Source of the DNA: Desulfurellaceae bacterium bin18
GTDB taxonomy: Bacteria > Desulfobacterota > Binatia > Bin18
DNA: 64,000 nucleotides
Direction: 5' to 3'
Assembly (NCBI GenBank): GCA_002238415.1
Contig: MPMI01000003.1
Coordinates: 1 to 64,000, forward strand
Position numbers and translations under genes: made by a program. A model generated the notes under the pieces. That model worked only from the letters and a program-made list of their open reading frames with translations. It made no database searches and had not been told where the DNA came from. Below are positions 49,496 to 57,554 of the stretch, one piece after another. The stretch's first letter is position 1, and the number at the start of each line of letters is the position of its first letter.

Positions 49496-49650
49496 GGATC
49501 CTCTTTCTGGAGTCTGGAGAACAGATGAAAAAGATCGTACATTTTGATTTGATGACCACTCGTCAAGCTGGAACAATTTTGAGAGCATAAGCATCGGCAG
49601 CCCGCCGTGCTTGATAGTATTTGATAGTTGTTTGTCGATCCTTACACCGC

Positions 49651-49845
49651 CTGGCCGGCTCCGCAGTGGGCATTCCCATCACCGCCGGCTATCTGGGCGG
49701 TGTGCTCGCCCCGGTCGTAGGCATGTGGCTGGTCGGCCTCACGCCGGTGGCCGGCTTCTATTTCTGGGGCGGCTGCTACATGCTGTCGGCCGTACTGTTC
49801 CTTTTGTTGAAAGAGACCGGCCCCTATATCCGTACGGCCAGCTAA
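49651..49845 (+). repeat. Right copy of 195-bp direct repeat (MFS gene 3' end)
   Basis: In-frame 3' fragment of an MFS gene (TAA stop at 49843-49845), with no upstream part. Its differences from the intact gene lie almost all at third codon positions, so it was copied from a working allele, not decayed in place. Confidence 0.95.
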
Positions 49846-49911
49846 ATTCCCCTGCTCCACCTCCGCTTCTTCCGGCTTCCTTACCTCTACGTCAACTTAT
49901 CTGGGGTGTCT

Positions 49912-50016
49912 GCTGACCGTGATCTAGTTGCCGAGAAAATGGCGCCAGATCAGATTGCAGAGGCCCAGCGCTTGGCGCGAGAGTGGGTGGAGAGGCACGG
50001 AGAAGAAAACCAATGA
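49912..50016 (+). pseudogene. C-terminal remnant of a SEL1-repeat protein
   Basis: Thirty-four codons read ADRDLVAEKMAPDQIAEAQR, LAREWVERHGEENQ and a stop, the characteristic closing helix of SEL1-like repeat proteins ('MTPxQIAEAQRLAREW'). The upstream repeats are missing; the fragment begins about 65 bp after the right MFS repeat. It suggests a further recombination scar beside island 2. Confidence 0.7.
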
Positions 50017-50047
50017 AAAAGGGAAACGCTACGATCAGAGGGGCAAG

Positions 50048-50380
50048 TCATTGGGACACGCTCTTTTCCAGCGCTTGGACGATCCAGCTATTCAGGCTCA
50101 GACCGCTCTCTGCTGCCGAACGCGCAACGCGTTGGTGTAAGGCCGGCCCGAGTCGGACATTCAGCTTGCCTGAAAAAGGCTTGCGGGGCTCAACGCCATC
50201 TTCCATGCAGGACTCAAGGTACTCGTCGATGGAGCGGTGGAACTCGCGCTGAATCCCCTCGACATCGGTCGCCTCGAAAGTCACGATCGGATAGGGGCCG
50301 CTGTTCACAACTCGTCCATGAAGCCGGCCCACAGACTCGTCGAATTCGACCGTGGCGGTGTATCCCTTGTACTCCATCAT
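50048..50380 (-). CDS. hicB: HicB-family antitoxin
   Basis: A 110-residue antitoxin. The N-terminal HicB fold shows MMEYKGYTATVEFDESVGRL and VTFEATDVEGIQREFHRSID. The C-terminal Arc/MetJ-like ribbon-helix-helix DNA-binding part is KLNVRLGPALHQRVARSAAE and LSLNSWIVQALE. Its start overlaps the hicA stop by four bases (ATGA), giving coupled translation, and the gene order hicA-hicB is canonical. It should neutralise HicA and repress the operon through the palindrome at 50641-50662. Confidence 0.88.
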   Translation of the reverse strand: MMEYKGYTATVEFDESVGRLHGRVVNSGPYPIVTFEATDVEGIQREFHRSIDEYLESCMEDGVEPRKPFSGKLNVRLGPALHQRVARSAAESGLSLNSWIVQALEKSVSQ

Positions 50381-50631
50381 GGCTTGACTCCTACAGATTC
50401 GAGAAATGTGGCGATGTCGCGAACCGTCGCTCTCCCGGTCTTTGGCTCTGGATGGGGTCGGTGCACCACCATCCGCTCCGCCCCTTTCTTGAGCAGCACA
50501 CGCGACCCCGAACGCTGAGAGACCTCCACGCCTGCTGCTTTCAGCATAGCGACGATGTCCCCCCACCGGATGCCAGGCGGCGTCGGCTTCTTGAACATGC
50601 TCTCCAAGGTACGTTGATGCTTCGCACGCAT
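50377..50631 (-). CDS. hicA: HicA-family mRNA-interferase toxin
   Basis: This 84-residue protein is a HicA toxin, which has a dsRBD-like fold. The core reads RWGDIVAMLKAAGVEVSQRS, GSRVLLKKGAERMVVHRPHP and TVRDIATFLESVGV. The family's catalytic histidine is in VVHRPHP. A leading extension of about 20 residues is slightly long for the family. It is first in the operon, with a palindromic operator directly upstream of its start. Confidence 0.87.
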   Translation of the reverse strand: MRAKHQRTLESMFKKPTPPGIRWGDIVAMLKAAGVEVSQRSGSRVLLKKGAERMVVHRPHPEPKTGRATVRDIATFLESVGVKP

Positions 50632-50640
50632 GACACCTAT

Positions 50641-50662
50641 ATAGTACCAAATCAGGTACTAT
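50641..50662 (-). promoter_or_regulatory. Palindromic operator upstream of hicA
   Basis: ATAGTACC, six bases, GGTACTAT form a perfect 8-bp inverted repeat starting 10 bp before the hicA start. On the minus strand the right half runs into TACTATATAG, which resembles a -10 box, so binding of HicB there would block the promoter. Confidence 0.7.
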
Positions 50663-50739
50663 TACCCAAGCGTCGTTTTCCTCATTTCCGCGATCTCGCG
50701 GAATCCTATGTGTACGAGCAGACGGACGGGCCGCTCAGT

Positions 50740-51351
50740 CTACGCTTTGGCGCTCGGCCGGGCGGAGACTTCTTCGTGCCAGCGAGCCAGGTTTTTTTGA
50801 TCCGGCTGGATCGCAATTTTTACCACCCGGCCAAAATCCACCGCGCACTGCGCGACAATGTCGGCGACGGTGTAGCGCTCGCCCGCAATGTATTGGCGGT
50901 CGGCCAACACCTCGTTCAGCCAAGCCAGACTCTTTTCCGCCTTTTCTTTTGACACCGCCGCATACTCCGGCACCTGGGCCACGCGGCCTTTGAAGAAGGC
51001 GTGCTGTTGTTGAAAGGCCAGGGTTGTCGGCTGAAAGAGTTCAAATTCCATGCGGCGATTCCACATCTCGACAATCGCCCTGTCCTGGGCGTCTACGCCC
51101 ATGAGCGGCGGGTCGGGATGGAGTTCTTCAAAATAGCGGCAGATCGCCCCACTTTCGGCAATGCAGGTGCCGTCGTCGAGTTCGAGCACGGGCAGGGTGC
51201 CCATGGGGTTCTTCTGCGTCCGGAATTCCTCACCGCGATTGACCGCGTTGACGATATCAACCTGTTCGTATGGGACCTCGATACCTTTTTCCGCAATAAA
51301 TATCCGCACCCGGCGCGGATTCGGAGCGGTTGTCGCGTCATGAATTTTCAT
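50740..51351 (-). CDS. Glutathione S-transferase
   Basis: A 203-residue GST. The N-terminal thioredoxin-like domain has NPRRVRIFIAEKGIEVPYEQ and the cis-proline region GTLPVLELDDGTCIAES. The all-helical C-terminal domain includes YIAGERYTVADIVAQCAVDF. Members conjugate glutathione to electrophiles or act as peroxidases or isomerases. GGGAGGACAG precedes the ATG. It lies upstream of hicA on the same strand with a 108-bp gap containing the hic operator, so it is not part of that operon. Confidence 0.87.
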   Translation of the reverse strand: MKIHDATTAPNPRRVRIFIAEKGIEVPYEQVDIVNAVNRGEEFRTQKNPMGTLPVLELDDGTCIAESGAICRYFEELHPDPPLMGVDAQDRAIVEMWNRRMEFELFQPTTLAFQQQHAFFKGRVAQVPEYAAVSKEKAEKSLAWLNEVLADRQYIAGERYTVADIVAQCAVDFGRVVKIAIQPDQKNLARWHEEVSARPSAKA

Positions 51352-51432
51352 ACTGTCCTCCCCTGGATGAGATGGGGCTACCCTACGTGGCGTACAGGCG
51401 GGAAGTAAAGAGGGGACGACTCCCGGCAGCGC

Positions 51433-52614
51433 TTAAGCCAGCACCCTGGCAAGCCGGTCAAAGGCTTCGTGCAGCGTTTCCAGACTATTGGCGAAACACA
51501 AGCGAACGAATCCTTCGCCGGCCTCACCAAACGCCGCGCCCGGCGCAAGACCCACCCGAGCCTCGGATACAAAACGGCGACACTCAGCCACACTGTCGGT
51601 CATCCCGTCCACGGCGAAGAATAGATAAAAAGAGCCGGGCGGAGAGTGGACCCGAACACGCGGCATGGCCCGCAGCCGTTCCACACCCAGGTCGCGGGCG
51701 GCTCGATAGCGCTGCACCATGCCACGCACGAATGGCTCACCGTCCATCACCGCGGTGACTCCAGCTTGTTGGGTAAAGTGGGCCGGGCACGAGTAATGAA
51801 ACTCAATGACCTTTTCAAATATCTCGCCCAGTCTCGGCGGAGCCGTCACCCAGCCCAGTCGCCAGCCCGACATGGCCCAGGTCTTGGAGAAACTGTTAAT
51901 CACCAGGACCTTGTCATCCGGCTCCGCCAGGTCCAGCAAGGACGGCGCAACGGGCCGGTCATACACCAACCGGTGATAGACCTCATCGGAAATGAACCAC
52001 AGGCCACGCTGACGGCAAAAATCAAGCACGGCCTGCTGACCGTCTCTCTCCATGACCCAGCCGGTGGGATTGCCGGGGGAGTTGATAAGAATCGCGGTCG
52101 TCTTGTCATCGACCTGGTCAAAGAGCCGATCCAGATCGAGCGTCCAGGCCTGCTCACCAAACGTCAGCGGCACAATCCGTGTCTCCCCACCCATAATATG
52201 GATGGTCTCAATCAAATTGGGCCACAGGGGACCAACTATAACCGTATTGGAGCCGGGGTCGGTCAGAACCTGCTGGATGAGGTTAATCGCCACACAGCCG
52301 GAGGCGGTGACGGTAATACGATCCACATCTACCGGACGGGCGTGCAAACTGGAGGCGTATTCAGCCAGCGTAGTACGCAGCTCGGGAATTCCCCGGTTAT
52401 GGGTGTAAAACGTACAGCCCTGCATCAGAGCGTCAGCGCCGGCCTGTTTGATAAACTCCGGCGTGGGCAGGTCGGACTCCCCAAACCAGAGCGGGATCAA
52501 GCCTTCGAGCCCAAGGCTGGCGTTGGCAATCGCCCGAATCTTCGATTTCGGCAACCGCTCGATCCGCTCCCGGGCTTGAACCAGTTCCTGCTGTTCGGCG
52601 TTCATGGGTGTCAC
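51433..52614 (-). CDS. PLP-dependent aminotransferase, class I/II
   Basis: A 393-residue fold-type I aminotransferase. Conserved elements are PLWFGESDLPTPEFI at the N-terminus, YTHNRGIPELR, the SPGNPTGWV motif, DEVYHRL and the PLP Schiff-base lysine in NSFSKTWAMSGWRLGW (residues near 240). PLP-phosphate arginine GWRLG is present. The amino donor and acceptor are unknown; aspartate- or arginine-type ligands are possible. GGAG lies 11 bases before GTG 52614, with an ATG (52605) three codons later as the alternative. It is followed on the same strand by the GST after an 81-bp gap. Confidence 0.87.
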   Translation of the reverse strand: MTPMNAEQQELVQARERIERLPKSKIRAIANASLGLEGLIPLWFGESDLPTPEFIKQAGADALMQGCTFYTHNRGIPELRTTLAEYASSLHARPVDVDRITVTASGCVAINLIQQVLTDPGSNTVIVGPLWPNLIETIHIMGGETRIVPLTFGEQAWTLDLDRLFDQVDDKTTAILINSPGNPTGWVMERDGQQAVLDFCRQRGLWFISDEVYHRLVYDRPVAPSLLDLAEPDDKVLVINSFSKTWAMSGWRLGWVTAPPRLGEIFEKVIEFHYSCPAHFTQQAGVTAVMDGEPFVRGMVQRYRAARDLGVERLRAMPRVRVHSPPGSFYLFFAVDGMTDSVAECRRFVSEARVGLAPGAAFGEAGEGFVRLCFANSLETLHEAFDRLARVLA

Positions 52615-52681
52615 TTTTTCGACAACTCCAAAGAGTCAGTTGTTCATATCAGCATAGAGTGGTTCGAGAACGGAAGGAAGA

Positions 52682-53332
52682 TCAGTTTTCTTGGAGCAGA
52701 ACGGGGAGTTGGGCCATGTCCTGAAAGACCTGTGCCCCGGCGGCAGCCAGGGCTTCCGCCTCTGTGTCTCGGGCATAGCCGAACACGGTCATGCCGGCCG
52801 CCACACCAGCTTGGACCCCAGGCTGGCTGTCTTCAATCACCGCACAGGTTTTGGGGGCAACGCCAAGCATCCGGGCCGCGTGGAGAAACAGGCCGGGGTC
52901 GGGCTTCCAGCTCCCGACTTCATATGCACTCACAATAGACTCCTCGAAATACGACAGCAAACCGGTAGTGCTGAGGTTCGCTTCTATTTTTTCACGCGGT
53001 CCGCTGGACGCCACACAAAACGGGACAGACAGGGCTTGTACAGCCTGAATGACGGCTTCAACCCCAAGGACCGGCTGCAAGCGGTTCTGAAAGACTTTGG
53101 CACTCCGCGCCCGGAAGTCGGGAACAAAAGAGTCCGGCACACCGCGACCCAGGCGCTCCTCAACATCGGCGATACATTCCGCCAGCTTGCGCCCTTTATA
53201 CATCGCAACCGCCTCCGCTACCGTCAGGTTCAGGCCCAAGTCGGCCGCACACTCAACAAACACCTGGTTTTCGAGTGTCTCGCTATCGACCAGCACACCG
53301 TCACAGTCAAAGATCACCGCTTCAAATCGCAT
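52682..53332 (-). CDS. HAD-superfamily hydrolase, subfamily IA
   Basis: A 216-residue phosphatase. Motif I is VIFDCDGVLVDSE (residues 5-17), the motif II region is VASSGPREKIEANL, the motif III lysine is in WKPDPGLFLHAARML, and the motif IV acids are in CAVIEDSQPGVQAGVAAGM. The helical cap between motifs I and II is of the beta-phosphoglucomutase/Gph type. The natural substrate could be a sugar phosphate or phosphoglycolate. Start 53332 (MRFEAVIFD) gives the family N-terminus; the frame runs four codons further. It ends 68 bp before the aminotransferase start. Confidence 0.85.
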   Translation of the reverse strand: MRFEAVIFDCDGVLVDSETLENQVFVECAADLGLNLTVAEAVAMYKGRKLAECIADVEERLGRGVPDSFVPDFRARSAKVFQNRLQPVLGVEAVIQAVQALSVPFCVASSGPREKIEANLSTTGLLSYFEESIVSAYEVGSWKPDPGLFLHAARMLGVAPKTCAVIEDSQPGVQAGVAAGMTVFGYARDTEAEALAAAGAQVFQDMAQLPVLLQEN

Positions 53333-53382
53333 AGAGAGATCCACAAGAAAAAGATGTTCGGGGTTTGGTCATATCACCTCTC

Positions 53383-53823
53383 TCACGTGTCGTCGCGCAA
53401 AAGGGATACGCCGGTTGCGCCCAAAAGTAACGGTAGCAACGTGTCAATGATCATCCAGACCAGGGCGCTCACGTCCTCGCCCTTTCCTGGAGCGAATTCA
53501 GCGCTGACCGACATGGTGTTGAACCAACTCCAGAAGAAGAGGATACCCACGCCCAGAAAGCCGTAGAACATCGTGGTGGCAGACAGCCGTTCCCAGGTCA
53601 CGGGCGCGTCCGGTCCGGCGCTGCTGGCGCGTTTCATACGCGGATAGCCGACGACCAAGCCCAGCACGATCGCTAGCCCCATTAATGGATCCAGCAGGGT
53701 CCACAACGGGCTGTACGGATGCGCGTCGCTTGAGACGTGATAGAGCGGCTCAACTATGGTATGGACCGCAACCGTCACCCCAATCACGATGAGAACGATA
53801 CCAATGATTCGCTTGCTGTCCAT
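53383..53823 (-). CDS. Four-helix membrane protein of unknown function
   Basis: A 146-residue protein with four hydrophobic stretches: IIGIVLIVIGVTVAVHTIV, LLDPLMGLAIVLGLVVGY, MFYGFLGVGILFFWSWFN and MIIDTLLPLLLGATGVSLL. I recognise no family. The ATG at 53823 has AGGGAG seven bases upstream. It lies just upstream of the HAD gene on the same strand and diverges from the aromatic-catabolism operon. It may be a small transporter or integral component, but nothing supports a specific role. Confidence 0.65.
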   Translation of the reverse strand: MDSKRIIGIVLIVIGVTVAVHTIVEPLYHVSSDAHPYSPLWTLLDPLMGLAIVLGLVVGYPRMKRASSAGPDAPVTWERLSATTMFYGFLGVGILFFWSWFNTMSVSAEFAPGKGEDVSALVWMIIDTLLPLLLGATGVSLLRDDT

Positions 53824-53974
53824 CAATCGGCTCCCTTCTGAGCGTTTAACCCCGATACTGTGTCATACCGGCGGGCGCACTGTCTACGGTCGAAGCGCGC
53901 GTCATGCCGCGTAAGAGGGATTTGCGCTGCGACCAAAACGCGCTATGGAAACACAAAGATAAAGGAGGCTCGCT

Positions 53975-54865
53975 ATGGCACGCGTGGCACAACTCGGCTA
54001 CATCGGCTTGGGTGTCAGCAATGTTGACGAATGGGAACAATTCGCCACGGGAGTGCTGGGGCTCCAGGCGCATACCCGAGACCCGGACGGCTCGCTGTTA
54101 TTGCGGATGGACGACTACCACCACCGCTTCATTGTCTCCCCCGGTGACGCGGACGATCTCACCCTGGTCGGCTGGGAAGTGGCGGACGAGGAAACGCTCA
54201 CAGCGATGGCCGATCAGCTCAGCGCCAATAATATTGCCGTGGAATGGGGAAGCCCGGAAGAAGCCGAAGCCCGGCGGGTCGTGGGTCTGCTCAAACTCCA
54301 GGACCCGAACGGTCTGGCAACCGAGGTCTTCTATGGGCCCCTGGTGGGCGTGGATCGACCCTTTCAGTCTCCCCGGCCGATTGCCGGGTTTACCACCGGA
54401 GATATGGGGCTCGGCCATATCACCATGACAGTTGATAGTTTGGAGCAAAGCCTGCACTTCTACCGTGACGTGCTGGGCTTTCGCCTGAGCGATTGGGTGC
54501 GTCCCCAGCCCGAGCGCGGCGTGAGCTCAACGCTCAACCTCGCCTTTCTGCACTGTAATCCGCGTCACCACAGCATGGCCTTTTGGGAAGGCAAGATGCC
54601 CAAACGCATGCACCACTTTATGGTACAGCTCCAAAGCCTGGACGATGTGGGGGCAACCTACGATCTGTGTCAGAGCAAAGAGGTGCCGATTGATATGACC
54701 CTGGGCCGGCATACCAATGACCTGATGCTGTCCTTTTATCTCAAAACCCCATCCGGCTTTAGCGTCGAATACGGCTGGGGCGCACGTGAGGTTGATGACA
54801 CGACCTGGCAGGTTCAGTTGCATCGGACCGGCAGCATTTGGGGCCATAAGCACGTGAGTCATTAG
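53975..54865 (+). CDS. Extradiol ring-cleavage dioxygenase (VOC family, BphC-like)
   Basis: A 296-residue two-domain type I extradiol dioxygenase. The expected iron ligands are present: H148 in GLGHITM, H213/H214 in RMHHFMVQ and E265 in SVEYGWG, the same spacing as the H-H-E set of 2,3-dihydroxybiphenyl dioxygenase (about 146, 210, 260). The N-terminal half is the non-metal VOC repeat. It should open a catechol ring next to the hydroxyls. AAAGGAGG precedes the ATG. It is the first gene of an operon with ring-hydroxylating dioxygenase genes; the natural aromatic is not certain. Confidence 0.9.
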   Translation: MARVAQLGYIGLGVSNVDEWEQFATGVLGLQAHTRDPDGSLLLRMDDYHHRFIVSPGDADDLTLVGWEVADEETLTAMADQLSANNIAVEWGSPEEAEARRVVGLLKLQDPNGLATEVFYGPLVGVDRPFQSPRPIAGFTTGDMGLGHITMTVDSLEQSLHFYRDVLGFRLSDWVRPQPERGVSSTLNLAFLHCNPRHHSMAFWEGKMPKRMHHFMVQLQSLDDVGATYDLCQSKEVPIDMTLGRHTNDLMLSFYLKTPSGFSVEYGWGAREVDDTTWQVQLHRTGSIWGHKHVSH

Positions 54866-54922
54866 ACACGATCCCCCTCCCCTGACCTTCTTCGGGAAGC
54901 GGAAATTAAAGGAGCGCGCGGC

Positions 54923-56188
54923 GTGACAGACTGGGCACACTTGATTGACTTGGAAAAATGCACAGTCAGCCCTCGGGTCTTTGTTGACGAAGAGGTCTAC
55001 CGGGACGAACAGGAGCGAGTCTTTGGCCGCTGTTGGCTCTATCTGGTGCATGAATCCCAGCTCCCGAATCCAGGTGACTTCGTTACCCACTATATGGGCG
55101 AAGAGTCGGTCCTGGTCTGCCGGACGGCAAGCGGAAAAATCCGAGTCTTTCTGAACTCCTGTCGCCATCGCGGCACGCGCATGTGCCGCTTGGACGCCGG
55201 CAACGCCAAAGCGTTTACCTGCCCCTACCACGGCTGGACGTATGACAACCAGGGTCGGCTCATCGGTATTCCGCAATTCAAAGAAGCCTATTACGAGGAA
55301 CTCAACCGGGAGGACTGGGGTCTGATCGAAGTGCCCCGCGTGGAATCGTTTCGGGGCCTCGTCTTTGCCTGTTTCGACGAGAACGCCCAGAGCCTGGATG
55401 CCTATCTTGGGGATATGAAGTGGTATCTCGATCTCATCTTCAACAAGACTAAAGGCGGCATGGTTGCCCTGCCCGGGCTGCACCGCTGGAATCTAGGCGG
55501 CAACTGGAAGCTGGCCGCCGAACAGTTCAACGGCGACAACTATCATACCGGAGCGGCCCACGAGAGCATGCTCAAAATCGGCCTCGGCCCGGCAAACGGG
55601 CAGTTTCTCGGTGACCAGCCCTGGGTGCGAGACTTTGAAGCCAAGCTGGATAACGGGCATGGCTGGATCAATTTCAAGATTGACATGGCAGGCGGCGTGC
55701 CCACCCCGCTGGCACAGCATATGGAGCGGATGCAGTCTACAGCCAGACAACGCATGACACGAGCCCAGAGCGAACTGGTCGGTTGTGTCCATGTCGGAAA
55801 CGTGTTTCCGAATTTTTCCATTCTGACCTTTCTGGGTTTCTTGACCATTCGGGTCTGGCATCCACGCGGCCCGCATAATATGGAGGTGTATTCCTGGGGC
55901 ATGATCGAGCAGGAAGCTCCTCCTGAGGTTGTCGAGATCGCCCGGAAGATGCAGATTCTGACCTTTTCGCCCAGTGGAATCTTCGAGCAGGATGACGGCG
56001 AGATGTGGGGTAATAGCGTCAAGGCCCTGCGTGGTATGCACCGCCGGAACTTTCCCCTCAACTACCAGATGGGCGCCGGGCACGGCCGCACCGACCCGGA
56101 CAAACCGGGTCTGATCCATCCACCCTCAACGGAAATCGGTATCTTTGGCGTGTACGAACAGTGGCAGGCTCTCATGGGTGGAGCATGA
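54923..56188 (+). CDS. Rieske non-heme iron ring-hydroxylating dioxygenase, alpha subunit
   Basis: This 421-residue catalytic subunit contains a Rieske [2Fe-2S] centre (C80-R-H82 and C100-PYH103) and a mononuclear iron site in GDNYHTGAAHE (D205, H208, H213) with the third ligand expected in FEQDDGEMW (about residue 371). It should add both oxygen atoms to an aromatic ring to make a cis-dihydrodiol. The start is GTG 54923, with AAAGGAG eight bases upstream. The next gene encodes the beta subunit, overlapping by four bases. No ferredoxin or reductase gene is within the operon, so electron transfer must come from elsewhere. Confidence 0.92.
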   Translation: MTDWAHLIDLEKCTVSPRVFVDEEVYRDEQERVFGRCWLYLVHESQLPNPGDFVTHYMGEESVLVCRTASGKIRVFLNSCRHRGTRMCRLDAGNAKAFTCPYHGWTYDNQGRLIGIPQFKEAYYEELNREDWGLIEVPRVESFRGLVFACFDENAQSLDAYLGDMKWYLDLIFNKTKGGMVALPGLHRWNLGGNWKLAAEQFNGDNYHTGAAHESMLKIGLGPANGQFLGDQPWVRDFEAKLDNGHGWINFKIDMAGGVPTPLAQHMERMQSTARQRMTRAQSELVGCVHVGNVFPNFSILTFLGFLTIRVWHPRGPHNMEVYSWGMIEQEAPPEVVEIARKMQILTFSPSGIFEQDDGEMWGNSVKALRGMHRRNFPLNYQMGAGHGRTDPDKPGLIHPPSTEIGIFGVYEQWQALMGGA

Positions 56189-56694
56189 TGAACGCGGCAG
56201 ACCGCATCCGACTCCGTCACGAGTTCGAAGAGCTGCTCTATCACGAGGCTTGGCTGCTGGACAACGATAAGCTGGAAGAGTGGCTAGAGCTGTTTACCGA
56301 CACGCTTCGCTATTGGGCCCCGGTCCGCGGCAATCTGGAGCCGGGACGGGAAGACCTGTCTCGGCCTCATCTCCTGGCTCACTTTGATGATGATAAAACC
56401 AGCCTGACCCTGCGTGTTAAACGCCTGAGAACCGGGGCCGCCCATGCCGAGGAGCCGCGCTCCCGCATCCGGCATTTTGTCTCTAATGTGCAAATCCTTG
56501 AGACCGACGGACCGGCCCGAGTGAAGGTCGGTTCAAATTTTCAGGTCTTCCGCAGCCGCTGGGAAGGGACCGAGCACTTGTTCGTCGGCTGCCGGGAGGA
56601 CTGGTGGCGGCGTATTGACAATACCTGGAGGAATGAAGAACGCTTTATCCTGCTCGATCATAACGTGCTGGAGAATATGACCGTCTTTTTCTAA
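56185..56694 (+). CDS. Ring-hydroxylating dioxygenase, beta subunit
   Basis: A 169-residue SnoaL-like/NTF2-fold small subunit. Family features are RLRHEFEELLYHEAWLLDND, LEEWLELFTDTLRYWAPVRG, HAEEPRSRIRHFVSNVQILE and the C-terminal REDWWRRIDNTWRNEERFIL. It pairs with the alpha subunit as an alpha3-beta3 assembly. Its ATG overlaps the alpha stop (ATGA), so start 56185 was taken rather than an upstream GTG/ATG in the same frame at 56161. Confidence 0.9.
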   Translation: MMNAADRIRLRHEFEELLYHEAWLLDNDKLEEWLELFTDTLRYWAPVRGNLEPGREDLSRPHLLAHFDDDKTSLTLRVKRLRTGAAHAEEPRSRIRHFVSNVQILETDGPARVKVGSNFQVFRSRWEGTEHLFVGCREDWWRRIDNTWRNEERFILLDHNVLENMTVFF

Positions 56695-56723
56695 CACCGC
56701 CCTTCTCTCAGTTAAGGACACGT

Positions 56724-57533
56724 ATGGACACCTCAATCGCTGAACTCTTCAATCTCGACGGCCAGGTGGCTCTCATCACCGGCGGTGCCAAAGGCGTCGG
56801 CCAAGGCGTGGCTGAAATCCTGGCCGCCGCCGGAGCCAAGGTTGTCCTGGCGGATACCGATGCTGAAACCGCGGCCACCACCGCCAAAGCCCTCAACGAT
56901 CAAGGCCGGACAGCCCTGGCGGTCGGCGCGGATACCTCCGACGAAGCCTCGGTCAAAAATATGGTTGCCGCAGTCATGGATGCGTTCCAGCGCATCGACA
57001 TTCTGGTCAATAACGCGGCCATTTACCCCATGGCCCGGCTGGCCGAAATGGAAACCGCGCTGTGGGATAAGGTGTTGGGGGTGAACCTGCGCGGTCCGTT
57101 CCTGTGTACCCGCTTTGCCGCCGAGCAGATGATAGCCGGCGGGCGCGGCGGGCGGATTATTAATATCTCCTCCATCAATACCGCCCGGACCTATCTCGGC
57201 ATGGCCCATTACGACGCCAGCAAGGGCGGCCTCAACGCCTTTACCAGGGCGAGCGCGCTGGAGTACGCGCCCCATAAAATCACGGTCAATACGATTGCGC
57301 CGGGGGCGGTGAAAACGCCGGGCTCCTTGCGCGTGCGGAGTAATCTGGCCAAGGAAATGGGACACGATACGACAGAGCCGCTAGACACCGCGTTTGCCGA
57401 AAAAATTCCTCTCGGGGACTGGGCTCAGCCGGTTGATATTGGCCAGGCGGTGCTGCTGCTCACCAGCCGGGCGGCGCATTACATCACCGGCCAGTTGATT
57501 TATGTGGACGGCGGCCTGATGCTCATGATGTAA
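56724..57533 (+). CDS. Short-chain dehydrogenase, probable cis-dihydrodiol or aromatic-alcohol dehydrogenase
   Basis: A 269-residue SDR with TGGAKGVGQGVA (19-30), NNAAIYP, a Ser in ISSIN, YDASKGG (catalytic Tyr-Lys, about 162-166) and IAPGAVKTPG. Position directly after the dioxygenase subunits suggests that it oxidises the cis-dihydrodiol to a catechol, as NahB/BphB-type enzymes do, but its sequence is a general SDR. There is a 30-bp gap from the beta subunit gene and a weak Shine-Dalgarno sequence. Confidence 0.85.
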   Translation: MDTSIAELFNLDGQVALITGGAKGVGQGVAEILAAAGAKVVLADTDAETAATTAKALNDQGRTALAVGADTSDEASVKNMVAAVMDAFQRIDILVNNAAIYPMARLAEMETALWDKVLGVNLRGPFLCTRFAAEQMIAGGRGGRIINISSINTARTYLGMAHYDASKGGLNAFTRASALEYAPHKITVNTIAPGAVKTPGSLRVRSNLAKEMGHDTTEPLDTAFAEKIPLGDWAQPVDIGQAVLLLTSRAAHYITGQLIYVDGGLMLMM

Positions 57534-57554
57534 TCCGCCGAGAGAGGGGCACCC

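Larger units (their letters stand above)
47155..49650. mobile_element. Accessory island 2, bounded by a duplicated gene 3' end
   Basis: This 2.5-kb segment lies between the two copies of the MFS 3' end and carries two plus-strand genes (HNH-like protein and repeat-rich lipoprotein). A TTGACA at 47225-47230 could start their promoter, but I see no matching -10 box. No integrase or transposase is present. The layout is the same as island 1: intact host gene, cargo, then a 3'-only copy of the host gene. Confidence 0.7.

Noticed and set aside
49525..49590. A 21-codon ORF after the repeat lipoprotein gene (MKKIVHFDLMTT...)
   Set aside because: Very short, with no recognisable family and no coding context beyond a weak Shine-Dalgarno-like GGAG.
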